A stretch of 64,000 bases of DNA, from assembly GCA_051453625.1 (NCBI GenBank), contig JBOZIK010000001.1, positions 101,171,936-101,235,935 of the forward strand, read 5' to 3'. Every line of letters starts with the position of its first letter. Within the stretch, counting starts at the first letter, position 1. The notes under the pieces are model-generated. The model saw only the letters and a program-made list of their open reading frames with translations, did not search any database and was not told where the DNA came from. This DNA comes from Welwitschia mirabilis (lineage: Eukaryota; Gnetophyta; Gnetopsida; Welwitschiales). Shown one piece after another: positions 46,088-60,151 of the stretch. The translations under genes were made by a program, and so were the position numbers.

Positions 46088-47160
46088 CCACTATAATAGT
46101 CACCATCAATAAGGAGAGATCCTAAAGAAGACCTTAACATCTAGCAAAGGCAATGAGGTGATGGTGCTTACTTCTCATCCATTAAANNNNNNNNNNNNNN
46201 NNNNNNNNNNNNNNNNNNNNNNNNNNNNNNNNNNNNNNNNNNNNNNNNNNNNNNNNNNNNNNNNNNNNNNNNNNNNNNNNNNNNNNAGAAAGAAACAAAA
46301 ATACTATTGCATCTGATTCAAGTTAGCACAGGTAGATCTATCATTAACGAACTCAGAAAACTTTCCATCTATTTTGTAATGGCATTCAATGTTGACTCGA
46401 TCTGCACATAACATGTTGATTTACCTCAAGGAATGTTCAAGTTTTTTCCATCTCTTGTAACACTCATAATTGTTTCCTTAGTACATTCTACCATTTTCCT
46501 TTGCAAGATCCATCCCTTTGACCTGCCATTGAGTGAATGCAACTGTTCTAACTTCATACGAAGTGTGCTTATGTAGTCACTCATAAACTAGGTTTATCTA
46601 GATCTTCAAATAAGAACTAAGTATATGAAATAGGGGAGGATACAATTTTAGTATTTAGATATTAACTGAACAATATTTAGATATTAACTGAATATCAAAT
46701 ATCGTTCCAACAACTAGTCTCCAAAAGATCAAAAATACACCAAAAATACCAACTGACCTGTGCTGACTTTAACATACACAAATTTAGTACAAGTGCTACT
46801 AGTTGGCCCAAGTTACATCCAACATGTCAGATTTGGAACACTTGATGTTGGCATAGCAAATTTACAACCCAACCAACATTCTCGTTAGTGTTAGTAGTGG
46901 GGTTAAGTTACATCCTAGCTCTAGTCTTTAACGAAGTTACTATCCAACAGAGCTTCCAATGGTATCTCAATATCAAAAGAACTGTATAAAAATTTTCCTT
47001 CTTCCAAGATCTATTTGAAAATATCAGGTCCAGACAGCTTTAAAGAAACTTTCATAAACTGAAAATATTGCAAGAGTACTACTTATTATTAACACTAGAG
47101 AAACGTAGAGAGCCCAGCAACATCCTGAAGAAGAAAGAGATAGATAGGTTTTGTACTTAC

Positions 47161-47219
47161 ACCAACAAGGAACTGCAGCCACATGGGTCCTCTAACAAAT
47201 TTCTGAATATAAGGCATCC
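47161..47219 (-). CDS. Candidate internal exon (59 bp), unit 2
   Basis: Copy of 35489-35547 with the same encoded peptide; both substitutions are silent (third-position change in GGA CCC, and GA/GG at the split Gly codon). Acceptor TTTCTAG and donor GTAAGTAC are kept. Joins in frame to 48666-48717. Confidence 0.45.
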
Positions 47220-48665
47220 CTAGAAATAGAGAAATGCACAAGATAAAATGCATAAATCTAACTAAACAATTAAATAGAAAAAAAAATGTAACTCAACTAA
47301 TCATCATTTGACCCAACAGACTAAAAATTTTGCTTGGAAGCTAGCAAGTGCAATTATATGTAACATTGGAGTACTGGACCTTTTTTAACATAAGATATGT
47401 TCTAAGGCAAAAAGACTAAACCCTTTCCTCACAAAAAATAAGAAATGTCCAATAAACTTGGGGCACTTTCTCACTTTTTACCCCTCCAAAATTTGCTATT
47501 TCATTGGAAGCAACGCAGTCACCTTTCCTTTTTTATGAAAGTACTGAAGCCAACTAAATGTTTATGTCCGTTTGTGCAGAAAGTGTATTATAAAAATTAC
47601 TAGACTGTGTAACATCAATTTGAAAGTTCTCAGTTTATAAATTTCTAAAAATGTACAGACAGGTTCTGCAAGTGAATCTTTTATTTACCACATCTGGATG
47701 ATAAGAGCATGTTAAACCACTGTATCTGACTTTAACAGAATCAATCTCTTTGATTCTAATAACCACTCGTTAATATGCCTTGTATCTTTACTAAGCAGCT
47801 ACAATGTCCTAGGTCATTCCAAGGTACTTAGTTTTTGATAGGCATTGAGAAGCATGATGATCCATCACAATGTCTAAGTGCTTTTAATGTGCTTAGTTTT
47901 CAACATGTCCCAAACACCATCATGAAACTATATTAACTTATTTTTATATATAAAATTCTATTGAATATTCTAAATGCATTTGACACTACTAAATGTTTTC
48001 AATATAGATCTTCATATTTATATTTTTAAATATTTTTATTGTTATTATTATAATTTAAAAATAATGTGTTTCTTAATAATCTTTTTTTCCCTTCTTTTCC
48101 CTTTCTACTTTTGTTTCAAGACCTCCTTTTAAATTTTAAGGTGATGTTATGCCATTATGGTTGACGAATTTCTGATTATAAATTTGTTTAATATTGTTAA
48201 ATATTTTAAATATATGTATATATATATGTTTTAAATATTTATTTTTATTTTATAACATTTTTAAGAGGTCAAAGTATCTTTTAACAATCATTTTAGGCAT
48301 TGCTAATGGGATGAAAGTCCAACTAACAGGATACTCATCTTCCATTCAAAAGCTTATAGATGACTTGATCCAGTATACGAAGAGACCTATGACCTAAGTA
48401 AATTATTAGTTTGCATAATTGTGGTGGTTGTATTCCCAAGGAAGTATAATCACTGAAAGTTTCAAGTTCAACATCATGTTAGACACTTTTTTGACTTAAA
48501 GAATGAAAAAATTGTTTAACATTTTCCAATGAAAAGGATGAATTACGTACTCACCTTGATTCTCTCAATCAAAAAAAATAAGCAAAGGAAACTGCTCAAA
48601 AATCAAGTTAAAAAAAAAAAAGAAGAAAAAGGGAAAAATAATAGAACATAGAGACAGCATCTCAC

Positions 48666-48717
48666 CATGGTTGAATCCATAAAAAGCACTTACACTTCCT
48701 CCAAGAGCAGTGCCAAT
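48666..48717 (-). CDS. Candidate exon (52 bp), unit 2
   Basis: Copy of 37608-37659, encoding GTALGGSVSAFYGFNH with Val for Ala as the only change. Donor GTGAGAT and the AG acceptor are intact. Confidence 0.45.
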
Positions 48718-48909
48718 CTATCCCATAAATGTCAATGAATCAGTTTCCTTTTTTCAGCGTACGCAATCACTTAAGAGACAAACAAAGGTACAATACCGTA
48801 GAAAAGCTATCACGGATAAACGGTGAAAGGCTCCAACTGCTTGCCTCCTGGACATTAAATTCGGAATTCATTTATATTATATATCCATGTTTCCAATCAA
48901 GCAAAGACA

Positions 48910-49312
48910 TCAACTGTCGATAACAAAATTTAAAATCTGAACACACTGGTCAAGTAAAACGAGCAATTTAGGTAGAAATATTCTTGCATGAACATGTATT
49001 AATGTAATAATTTGAGCTTCGATGAACCTATTCTTAAACCATTTCAATTTTCCTAACGCTCGCAGGAATTCAACAAATAAAAGCATCGATTGAAAGTCTG
49101 TAACTGATACTTTACGAGGTCTTTGGAAAGAGGACCGGCACAACGTGGGCAAGTGTCCGGCAACGTAGAGGAAACCAAGGGCTCTGCGCTTGTACAATCA
49201 CGATCTGATGTGTCCATTTTGAGCGCTGGACAAGCATAAACCTGCTTATGAGACCGAAGCCAACGCTCTTTTCATTTATATTCACAAGCCATATGAATGT
49301 CACAGAAGCCAC
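48910..49312 (-). other. Open region upstream of the exons, unit 2
   Basis: Parallel to 37849-38239. Frames start MASVTFIWLVNINEKSVGFG and continue RFMLVQRSKWTHQIVIV; the second frame reads LFVEFLRALGKLKWFKNRFI. Identity with unit 1 is lower at the protein level than expected for a constrained exon. Confidence 0.25.
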
Positions 49313-49660
49313 TGCACATTAAAACCCCTGAAGGAATGTAAAACCAGTATTTTTAATAACGGGCGTGTGGAGTTTCAAAAAATATATCATAAATGTATTA
49401 TAGTGTGTAGAGGTTTACTGTAGGAGTGTAGGGTGGTGGTTTAACAAATAGGTTTAAACTTTTGGATGTTCTATTTAACACATTACGAGCCCTTTTAAGT
49501 CTATAGGACCTCTAAGTTTGATAAGCTCAAATGCATTTGTTATTATATATCAATCATTCTTATTTTAAATAAATTAATTTATTATTATAAATAAAATATC
49601 AATATCATTGGGTAAGAGAATCTTAAAAATGTTGAAATAAGTTATTATGCAAATAATATT

Positions 49661-50660
49661 ATGATTGTGTCACAATCTAACAAAGCAAAGGCAAGAGCTA
49701 CACAACAAAGGTTGGAGGAAATGAAAAAGAAGTGTAGGCCCAAAATTATGTCAGAGAAATCAATAACCCACATTACTCATGTGATGCCTAGAATTAAACA
49801 GAAAATTAGAAGGTTTAGGGTTATAGAAGGTACTCAAGATGATGTCTATCTTAGAATAACCATGCATAGATAGCATAAGGTCAACTCTATGAAGAGTTTA
49901 ATGGAGAAATTTTAGACGAAATTTAGTTCGTAGACTAACTAGGTTTTGTCAAATAAAGCTAAATGCCTTCTAGCTTCGACTATTATTACAAACACTACTA
50001 GATACTATTGCTCTAGTATTGTCCATTCTTAAATAGTTAGGAATCAACTAAGTCGACGAATAAGGAAATTTGTTTAGTCAAAAGGTAAAAACAAAGAAGG
50101 GATACACTTGGTGAAATGGGAAAAAGTTGTGCAATCTAAAGATTTAAGAGGATGGGGCTTATATAAGATTGAGGACTATGCTCTAATGGGATTAGAAAAA
50201 TTAACATGTTAGATCGCAAAAAGAAATGATACTCCATGGGTTACATTAATATATCATAAATATCAAAGATGATAATAAGGTATAGGTGATTCTACGTTCT
50301 AGAAGATGTTGTATAAAGTGCAAACAAAACTAGATATTATGAAGGTGATTTTGATGGATGTTGAAAGACAGGTTTGATTAAAAAATATCACAAAAAGGAC
50401 AATTAAAAGAAGCTTTAAAAAGGGGTGCTCTTTCAAAAAATAAATATATTTTTATGGTTACTTAATAAGGAAGTAATATTAAGAAGATAATAAATAGTTA
50501 TAAAAGGCTTTAAAATTAGTCTAACTTGTCCAATCTATGAAGATCATAATGATGATTTTACACACTTATTCTTCAAGATCATATGGAGCACATGCTTATG
50601 GCATCATGTATGGCATGACATAATGGAGCTTATCATGTTGGAATTTGGAAAAATAGTTCA
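49661..50660 (+). pseudogene. LINE ORF2 3' fragment, unit 2
   Basis: Copy of 38600-39560 with the same landmarks (HLVKWEKVVQSKDLRGWGLY, then KIEDYALMGLEKL; ILFFKIIWSTCLWHHVW). A 70-codon open frame at 49661-49873 (MIVSQSNKAKARATQQRLEE...) survives at its left end but has no recognised domain. Confidence 0.65.
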
Positions 50661-52700
50661 TGACTAGAATTTTTTAGGTTTCCATGAAGAATTTGAGTGA
50701 TTGGAAATGACTTGATTTTTCAACTTTAATCTTCCTCCTACTAGAGGTGTTTTTGCAAAGAGATTTAAATGCATGGTTTGAAGTATGAAGAGATAAAATG
50801 GGCATTTCTTCTATTAATGAACCAACCTTGTATGTCATTTACTAAGTGAATACTGAGCTACAAGATAAAGGATCAAATTGTTGATTTGGGAAGAAACAAT
50901 CCTTAAATTACAAGGTAATTCCAACATTAGTACAACAAAATTATTTAGGAAATGGAAGCAAAAGTGGACAATATTCATAGCTCTAAACATTCCCCTTACT
51001 ATGTGCAGTAGTGTCAATATGTTATTTATAAAATCTCTTAGGTATTAAAAACATATCATTAGTCTCAAGTCAATCTAGAAAAATAAGAATGTGATGAGGA
51101 ATTGTGGCTTGATTTTAACTCTCTAGAAGAGCATCAACCCAAGCCCTATAAATAACAAATTGTTGATTACATACCATTCCAAATACTTAAGAACCATAAG
51201 GGTATCTTTGTCTTGTCTTAAGAATGTTTTTGCCATCTCCTCCTCTTAAGTTTTCTTTCATTTTCCACCTCCTCCTCTTAAGACTCCTTCCTCCTCCATT
51301 ATCCTTAACTCACCCCTTTTCATTTGCCTTTCATGGAGGTGGTTATCTAAAAGGCTTTTTCTAATAAATCCTCTCCTCCCTCGTCTTCTTTACCCTCTAA
51401 GAAGATGACCTCATCCCTCTTATAACACTCGTCTCCATCACCTTCCTGGTTCCTATCATCTTTCCCTATTCCTAAATATGAGTATTATATTTCACATTTT
51501 ATAAAATTTTCATTACTTAGCTATTAGACATGTCAATCCTTTAATTATATGATACTCTTTTTATACTTTTTAACATAAAACTCTTCTTTGATTAGAGGCT
51601 TTATGAAAAATAATGTTTAGATTTATAACCAATAATGTCTTATAATTTTGTTATATCAAACATACACATTGTTCTTAGGTTTAAATTATGGATACTTGTA
51701 TGATCTTTTAAGTAATTAACCTTAGTTTTTCATAATTTTTCATAGTTTTCATATTTTCGATAATTATTTTATGAAAATTATTATTTTTCATGAGAAAAAA
51801 TTAATAAATAAAAGCTATACAAATGTGAAAATTAAATAATTCTATTTATGTGAAGGCATTTAATTTACATCATAAAATGAATAAATTGAAAATTCTACAA
51901 GAAGGTGTAAAATAATAATAAAATATTTACATAATGGCATATGAAATATTTGTATTACTCACCTATTCATGTGTCTCATTCAATTTAAGAAAGTAAATAT
52001 ACTTGGTACAAGTAAATGGTTAATGTATTTTATAAAAAAACTAGATTAAAAAAATGAGTGTACTACATTCTATTCTGGCATATTTTTTTCTTATGTTTAA
52101 GATTAATAGATTTGATGGATCATGAAATTAATGAGCATGTAAATAAGTATATGCATTATTATCCATAAATCAAGAAAGAATAAATAGATTTTACTCTACC
52201 ATGGCTTTTACCCTTCTTGACATGGTAAAATTACTTAGTTTGTAAAATAGTTAGTTTCTTATTTATTGATATTGAAAAAATTTGTTTCATTGTGGCACAT
52301 GGTAGCTTTGCAATCGGTACATGGAAAAAGATCTATTCTTTCAATGCATATTACACATTATTCAATGTGTGTTTTAAATTGATTAAATGTGGTTATGAGC
52401 CTATGAAGGACTCAGGAAAAACTAGCATGGCAAAATAGTGTATTTAACTAATCTTATTAATTAAAGTAAGAGAATTACTCGTCCTAGGTAGCTATATGAG
52501 TCGTAAATGTGATGTCTTATTGTCATTCACATATTAATGTCATATATCACTCGAGCTTATCTAACTTATTAGTTATCAATGATATCCAACTCAATGTCAT
52601 CAATTTTATTTGATTTACTGTGATCATATTACCTTATAGAGAAAATAATGCATATTATCTTTGACTAAATGGATCAAGAGTTTTTAGTCTATCATCTACC

Positions 52701-52708
52701 TATAAATA
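52701..52708 (+). promoter_or_regulatory. TATA box of the LTR-like repeat, unit 2
   Basis: TATAAATA with the CTCTTCCCTCTC stretch downstream, matching 41636 in unit 1. Confidence 0.45.
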
Positions 52709-52804
52709 GATCTCTTCCCTCTCTTAAAAACCAAGTACATGCTACTAAATTTTCTTCTCATTCTTCCATCTTCTTCTTTTCTTATTCTCTTATCTTTTGA
52801 GTGT

Positions 52805-52838
52805 GGAGCTTGGAGCTTGGAGCTTGGAGCTTGGAGCT
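52805..52838. repeat. GGAGCTT heptamer array
   Basis: Almost five tandem copies of GGAGCTT. Unit 1 has an interrupted version at 41740-41790 (GAGCTTAAAGCCTAAAGCTT...), so the array was homogenised or expanded in unit 2 after duplication. Confidence 0.85.
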
Positions 52839-55800
52839 AAAGATCTTGTATCTTAGGATCTCATGAAATATTCATCAATATTCATCAAGTAGTAGCCTCC
52901 AATCATTACTTTTCTAAGTAGGTTTCCCCTATTTACTTTGTTTCTATGTTGCCTATTTTTCTTAAGAAAATTAGTGGCATAATAAAGTATTAGGCCATTG
53001 CACTTGCTTATTTTAATGTTTCTTTTATTGAAATTATTCCTTTCATTAGGCTTAAACTAAGATGAAGGAAAGATTTGAGGGATCCCTTTATATGCTTGGT
53101 TGATAAGGTTAGCAATGGAAAATTTGGCTAAGTAATCAAGGGATTCACTTTAATAGTTGAGTAACCATGTTCATTGTGCATTGTGAATTAGTGAATGTTG
53201 TGTTTTTTTCCCCTTTTTTCTTGTGCATGAAGTATACAATAGAATCCTCTTATATATTAAGGTGGATTATCTAATCCTCTATCTCATTTACACAAGGTAG
53301 TTCATGTCAATTATAAGGCTCATTGAATTTGTCTGCTTTAAATTAATCTTATGCATTGATTTTTCTTATTTAATGTACATTTATATTAGTAATCATTTAC
53401 TTTATAAATAATCTAAAATAATTATTTTAAGTATTTATGTTAATTTATCCACTATAATTACTTAAATTTATTTATGGATTTTTATGTTCTTGTTATAGCA
53501 AGAGTTTAATTTATTTTTCAAAATGTTAAGATGATCTAAGAATATCATAACTTATTAAGTATCAAACAAAATTTAATGAGATTTATTTTTTAATTCTATA
53601 ATTCTCTTAAGATTATAAAAATTTAAAATAGTAATTTTTAAAGCTTACTAAAATTTTAAAAACTATTTTCTGAAAATAACTTAGAAAATAAAAATAGAAA
53701 ATAATAAGCAAATAGCTTTAATTTTATAGAATTAATTAAATAATATTTCATAATAAACAAATATTCTTAGTTATAGAGAATGGGATAGGATTTTCAAAGA
53801 GCCTTAATCACTTAAAAAATTAAATCAGTTTAAAAGTTATCACCTTTTCAGTGTAGTGTGGTATAACAATGCTAAAAATTTAGACAATTTTTGCCCTTAA
53901 AGTATGATCATAGGAAATATATTTATAGAAATCTAAACTTTATAAAGTTTACTTTTGAAGATTATATTATTAGTATGGTTTAACAAAATTATCATAATTT
54001 ACTTTTTCCTTTTGTAAGTAAGTCACTATCAATTTTTAGTTGTGATGTCCTTTAAAAATCAAAGAAAACCTATATTTAATTTCATTAATTATAGAAGCTT
54101 TATCCAATAAAATTATGATAATAGTTTAATAATTTAATATGGATAGTAATTAAAATAATTTTATTTTATATCATTTTTACTAAATGCTCTTTGGTAAAGT
54201 GTAATGTTTATCTTTCTCATTAGGGCCTTTGTTTTTGAAGAATAAGTGAAATTCTTATTTAGCATAAGCTAAGTTTGACCTACTAGTTAAAGGAATGTGT
54301 ACTTTAATGTTATTTTATTTTTGTAATGTTACTAATACTTTTTAATATATATGAAATCCACCTCTTTTTTACTTACTTTTATTTTAATAGATGTATTTAA
54401 AAACTTATGAGGGTTTTTAATTTAGTAATCTAGTTAACTCAATTAGTTCTTTTGATTTTTATTTTCTTTATTTATTTTATAGTTAGATGAATTTTAAGTA
54501 AGCATCATACCTTGTGTTTCTATTTTTCTCCTTATTAATCATATTATCATATTGAAATTTACTAATTGAATTTGGAGTGAGGGGATTTAAACAGGGCATA
54601 GTCTCATACATAGAATATTTCTTTTTCAAAAAGGACTTTAAAGGAGTACTATGATTTATTTGGAATGTATTATTAATTATGTGAAATAAAATGAATCTAT
54701 TTAAAATAGCTTGGTTACCCTTACTATATTTTTTAAATGTACTCATCTTCTAATATATCAAATGAAGATCATGTTTTTCCTTTCATGTATAATTGTTTAG
54801 AATAAAATAAACCTAATAAAGTTAGAATCATTTTTATTAGGTAAATAAACATCTAAATATCCATATTAATTTGGATTTTATTTACAAATTTATGTGGTGT
54901 ATTCATTAAATGATAACCAAATCAAGATAATCCTAATAACTATCACCCCCATACTTGGACTTCATTATCAAGATGGGTTTCATTGTTTTTTTCCCCCATT
55001 AATATATAAAACCCTTTTGAAAGTGAATTTAATCATTACTCTCTACCTTACTTATGCATGACCTTACTTTGACTTAACAACCCAAGCCCTTCGTGTCAAA
55101 GAATAATGTGACACCACCTTAAAATCTTTCAAGGAACACAGGTAACTTATAAACATGCATCTACCTCTTGTATCTTTTATTGCCTTTTTGATAATATATT
55201 GAAGTGATGTCTAAGCTTATGAAGCTAAGCTTAGCCATCTTAATTATAGTTTAGAACTCAAAGTAAAACTAACTTATGTCTAGATCATGGTAGGATATCA
55301 AGTTGACATGCTATTAGTAGAAGTTACAACCTCTTATTATATTAGTTAGGAGTTATCCCAAACCTGTACTATATGTATTATAATAAGTTTACATATTACT
55401 AACTATATAAAACATATCTTTGTTTAATGAAAAACTCAATACAAATATAGAAAACAAAAGTATCACATTGTTATTTATTGCGATGCAGTTTCTGTGTGTA
55501 AAGCATATAATGTACACTTTAAACCCGCTTATTAATAACATATAATCTTTCAATAACTAATTTACAAAAACACACACTAGTATAGGAAGTCAAAACAAAT
55601 GTCATAAACTACTAAGAGATTCAATGATTATCTAAAAAATTTATTCATTCAAATAAGAAAGTAACTTTTGTTTTAAGCATGAAAATGAAATAATAATGCA
55701 GTGATGAATAGGATGCAATGAATGTACAATGCAATAAAATGAAATGAAATGAATTGAAATGCAATAAGATAAAAATGAAATTCAATTTGCAATGTAATCA

Positions 55801-57056
55801 ACTAACCAAATTCACCAACTTATTATTGTCGAAGTTAGCTCTTATATTCTATATCAAAACCAAGACTAATCTAATTAAACATCAATTTGATTTTAACATA
55901 AGGCATAAGGCAAAAAAGAAGAAGAATTGAGAGAATAAAAATCAACTTTATTAATTAAATTATAATAACATCCACTTACAAATAGTAGTCTTCAATGAAG
56001 GAGTCTCATCCCAACATCAAAGAAAACTCCTCTCATAAGTCAAGAGGGATTTTTTACCCAAATGAACTTTAATCATCATAAGTTTTCTTGGATGCATTAA
56101 ATAGATGCCTAAGGGGAATATTTATATGTTTAAATTAGTGATTTTAAATGCTATTGGATGAAAACAAAAAATGTGTAATTACGTTAATAATTTGTTAATT
56201 ATTGAATTAGTTTTCATAATAGCTAAAGTGGTCACTCTCTTAGGATTCATTCAAATGATCATGGTGGATGATTCTTAACTTCTAACAACTACTCTTTACA
56301 TGCCTTTTTGGTATAATTGCTTACCTTCATCTAGATGATCTTGTGGACGAAGCTTCTTTATTATTGAAATAATCTCTAATGTCATCTCTCAATCAAACAT
56401 TAATTTTTCAGGTTCCAAACCATCAAAATCATCCTCTAAGTATCTCCATTAGTCAAGTTAGTTCTCATGCAATGTCATGATGTCATCGACCAAAGTGTTT
56501 CCTATGTATTTCACTTTGTAGAAAGACATTACTTATCATCTTGATTTTATTAAAAGGAATCATTGATGGATTAGTACTAAAAATCATTCAAAAGGTGTCA
56601 AGAATGATGTAAATCTACGCTTCTTATAATTATTGCAATAACCAAGCATAGTTGTTCTAATTCCCTTGTAAACTTACCAAATAGGACTGAAAGCATACTT
56701 CAAAACCATATTAAATGTGGTCAATTTGGCCTTATAACATAGCCCCCCATTGAGTATTAACTAGTAAGCCAAATTGACAAGACACATCATCCAATTGATC
56801 TTTAAAATGAATTTCAGTAAATTTATCATGTAGGTTCAAGGTGATAATGCAGTGAATCGTCTATCTATTATTTGGTATAGTCAATGTAGAATCTTCAACC
56901 ACCCAGCTTTTTCCAAATGACTAGGTGGATAATGATCAATTAAATTAGTTTTTAAAAATGATTCATTCTCTTGATCCCGATAAGGAGAGATCCTAAAGAA
57001 TACATTAACATCTAGCAAAGGCAATGGTGTGATGTTGATTGCTTCTCATCCATTAG

Positions 57057-60000
57057 AAAGAAAGAACTCATGTGCTCATGAATGAACCTGTTGGCCTACA
57101 CATGTTGAGTTCTAATTACTTCAGAAAGATCTATGGTAATGTTTTACTCAATTTTACCTTGTACTTAATAGCTAATACTCTCTTCTCAAGGCTTCCCATC
57201 CTTTGATTATATCAATTTCTCAATCTCTAATCTGTACCTATGAACAACTATTATATATTCTCAATGATGACTTCTTCAGAAATACCTATAAGGGGGATTC
57301 TATGGGCCTATGGCTATAGTGCCTCTCTAGGGACCTGAATGCTTGTACTTGTAAAGTATGTCTGTAATCTATAAATAATCCTAAACCTATGTATCCTATG
57401 ACTCTCATATGCCATACTTATAGAAAATAGCTGAAAGTACGCATGAAAATCCCAATGTCCATAGATATCTCATATCTATTATTGCCCATAGTCTCTTTTA
57501 GATAAATGATAATAGTTCCACCTACTTAGTCTATCAAAATGTAGCTAAGATGTGGAGGTATGAGATCATGTAGTGACTATCACAGAATAATAGATTAATG
57601 TTGTTTGTCAAAGCCATATGTAGTATATATGTTAGGGATAGGTGTGTAACAAGTATTTCATAGGGGTCTCTTACAACATCCGGTGATAGGTCAAGGAGAA
57701 AATACTACGCTTATCAATCAACCTCAACTCCAAATGTATGAATCTGGGTGGTTCTTGCATCACCCAACTAAGTGACCTAACTAATGTGTCTAAGCAAGGT
57801 ATGCATATCCTATCACCGAAGGTAGCTCTGATGATGTTGATAAGCTCTCCATGGTTTCTGTACTAAACTTTAATGTGCATAATGTCATAGAACTAATGGA
57901 TCTATCTATTGTAATATGACCCATGGATGTCTAAAAGCCATTTCATTTAAAGCTCAGTGACATGTTAATCTAGCTCTAGGTCTAGTTTATACATGAAGAC
58001 ATCAAAGTTTCTCTTAGATCTTGTTGCTACATGGATGATAGCCTTTGCTTTGACTCTATAAAACTAAGTTCTTTCTACTCCTCATCTCTAGGAAGAGGGG
58101 GTATTTGATACTATCCTTAAGAAGAGGTCTTAGCCTCAGTAACTTATCTAGCCTAGGCACATGTTTGTGGCCTACTAAAATGTACATGTAATAAAAATAC
58201 CACCAAAATAAGATGCCATAAAATTGCCTTATATAATTACATTAAAATAAATCATAAAACTAAAAAATATGCCCTCTAAAGTAAAATTTTTTGATAAAAC
58301 AATTGTGAAATGTACCCTTATCCCCATTAATTGAACAAATTTATCTTGAATTACATGACAAGTGGAAAAGAAAATGAGGAAAAAAAATTATATAGAAATG
58401 GCATAAGAAAAAATAATCATTTTTATTTATGATGTAAACTTAAGGCTAGAAATGAAAATTCTAAGATAATCAAAAGGTATAGTATGTGAATTTTGTCATT
58501 TTAGCTATAAGTTTATGCAATTTTACTTTGAAATAAGAGAAAAAAAAAGAACTTAACCTAAGTGCACTAGTTTCCAAGGAATTTAAGCTAAAATTACTCA
58601 TATCTCTTAAATATATGGTGAAATCATGAATCGTTTGAATCAAAATGATGGTAATAAAAAATTGGTAGAATTACATGAAAATTACATTTCAAAAGGATCT
58701 AAAACATGAGAAATGACTAAAAATAAGTTACAAATAGAAAGTACACCTGATTTCTATAGAATACTAAAAAATTTAACTTTGGAGTTAAAAATTCATGTAA
58801 ATATGATATCAAAAGGTAGGAGGACTAAGGTGAGGGTAGTCAGAATGATGAAAAATGGCAAAAGGCTTGGCTATGAGTTTGTTGTAGTTCTCTATGGCTT
58901 CATTTGGATTAAGGCCCTAAGATAACTGCCATTAAACAATAAAAATTGGATGGCCCATATTTTTTTGAATTTAATTTTAGGATAATATTGTATAATAGTT
59001 GTTCATCAACTTTGTCTAGATGACTATGTGAATAACTCACTTTTAAGCAAGTAAATAGAGGATAAGAATCAGAAAATGTTAAAGTATCAAGAAATGTCAA
59101 AATGTGACTCATAGAGGCTAGATAAGATATTAGGGACTCGAAGTTAGAGAAAAGAGGTCAAACAGAGTGGTTAAGGTTTATTGTCCACATCTCATGTCTA
59201 GATGGTATGGGTGAACAATCTTATTAATCTCAACAACATAAAAAGATAAAAGTTAGAAATCCTAACAAATTAGGTTTCATATATTAAGGATTCCCTAAAA
59301 TGCTCCAAAACCTCAAAAGTAATGGCAAAGATGATTGAAAAGGGATCAAAAGGATTGAATCATAAGTCAACAGTTAATACAGGATAATTAGAGTAAGATA
59401 AATTAGATCAAGAACATCAAATAACTAAAAATGCATCCCAAGAAAAAGATATAAGGATGAGTAGTTATCAAAACTCAATGTCTAAGAAAATGAGCTAAGG
59501 ATGTAAGGTATGAGGTAAATTTTCATGATGACATTCTAAGGCATGAAAACATCAACTGAATAGTTAATGATAAAAGCAATGATCATGATCAAAGTAGGTT
59601 AATGAATGAATGATATAAGTGATAAAGATAACAAGAAAACTAGGAAATGGTGTCGATCTTATGGAAGATGAGTGAAACCAATACCAAGAGAGTAACGACT
59701 TGTAAGTAAAAATCTAAATCATGATCAATTGACTCTCTAATGATGTTTCCACATCTACCATATCATACTTCCAAAGGCTCCTCTTGACAAATTCATTCTA
59801 GTGTGCTTGTGATAGTACATCATGCAATTTATAAGAGTTATCTTAATACATAAAATTTTACATTAATTTTAACATATTATTTTATTGATTGAATTAAATT
59901 CCCCATTATTGAAAGATTTATTAATCATTGGAATGATAAAGTAACAAATTATAAATTGGAAAAAAGCATTAAATTTAACATAATTAATACTTAAACAAAA

Positions 60001-60151
60001 TTAACATAGAAATTACAGACATCAGAATGTCTTAGATTGGCTAAAATCGAATCTTATCATTATAAATATCCTAAAGTAAAGAATTAATATCATGAAAACT
60101 CAAATGAAGTCCATCAAAAAACTAGGTCAATAGATGATCAAGTAGTAAGAT
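57057..60151. other. No recognisable gene; one protein-like minus-strand stretch
   Basis: A+T-rich. On minus at about 57860-57660 an open stretch of about 60 codons reads RNHGELINIIRATFGDRICI, PCLDTLVRSLSWVMQEPPRF and IHLELRLIDKRSIFSLTYHR, which looks protein-like but matches no family I know. The open frames at 58713-58925 (plus) and 58909-59112 (minus) have no recognisable features. It could be the diverged 3' or gag part of a gypsy element. Confidence 0.35.

Larger units (their letters stand above)
34637..46186. repeat. ~11-kb segmental duplication, unit 1
   Basis: Direct repeat of 46287-57056. It starts GAAAGAAACAAAAATACTATTGC and ends CTTCTCATCCATTAAA at the 100-N gap. It holds exons (35489-35547, 37608-37659), a LINE fragment (38600-39560) and LTR-like DNA. 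It is longer than unit 2 because it keeps about 650 bp at 35640-36290 and about 320 bp at 45790-46110 that unit 2 lacks. Unit 2 has about 110 bp (near 55510-55620) not present here. Confidence 0.9.
51490..56970 (+). repeat. A+T-rich LTR-like DNA, unit 2
   Basis: Copy of 40391-45980 without coding domains. The start has drifted to TATTATATTTCACATTTTAT. An 87-codon open frame on minus at 54483-54746 has no family resemblance and is taken as chance. Confidence 0.4.
46287..57056. repeat. ~11-kb segmental duplication, unit 2
   Basis: Direct repeat of 34637-46186 starting directly after the 100-N gap. It carries the same exons, LINE fragment and LTR-like DNA. It has small private changes: a local duplication at about 46660-46700 (GATATTAACTGAA repeated), loss of about 650 bp near 47330, and loss of about 320 bp near 56975. 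Confidence 0.9.
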
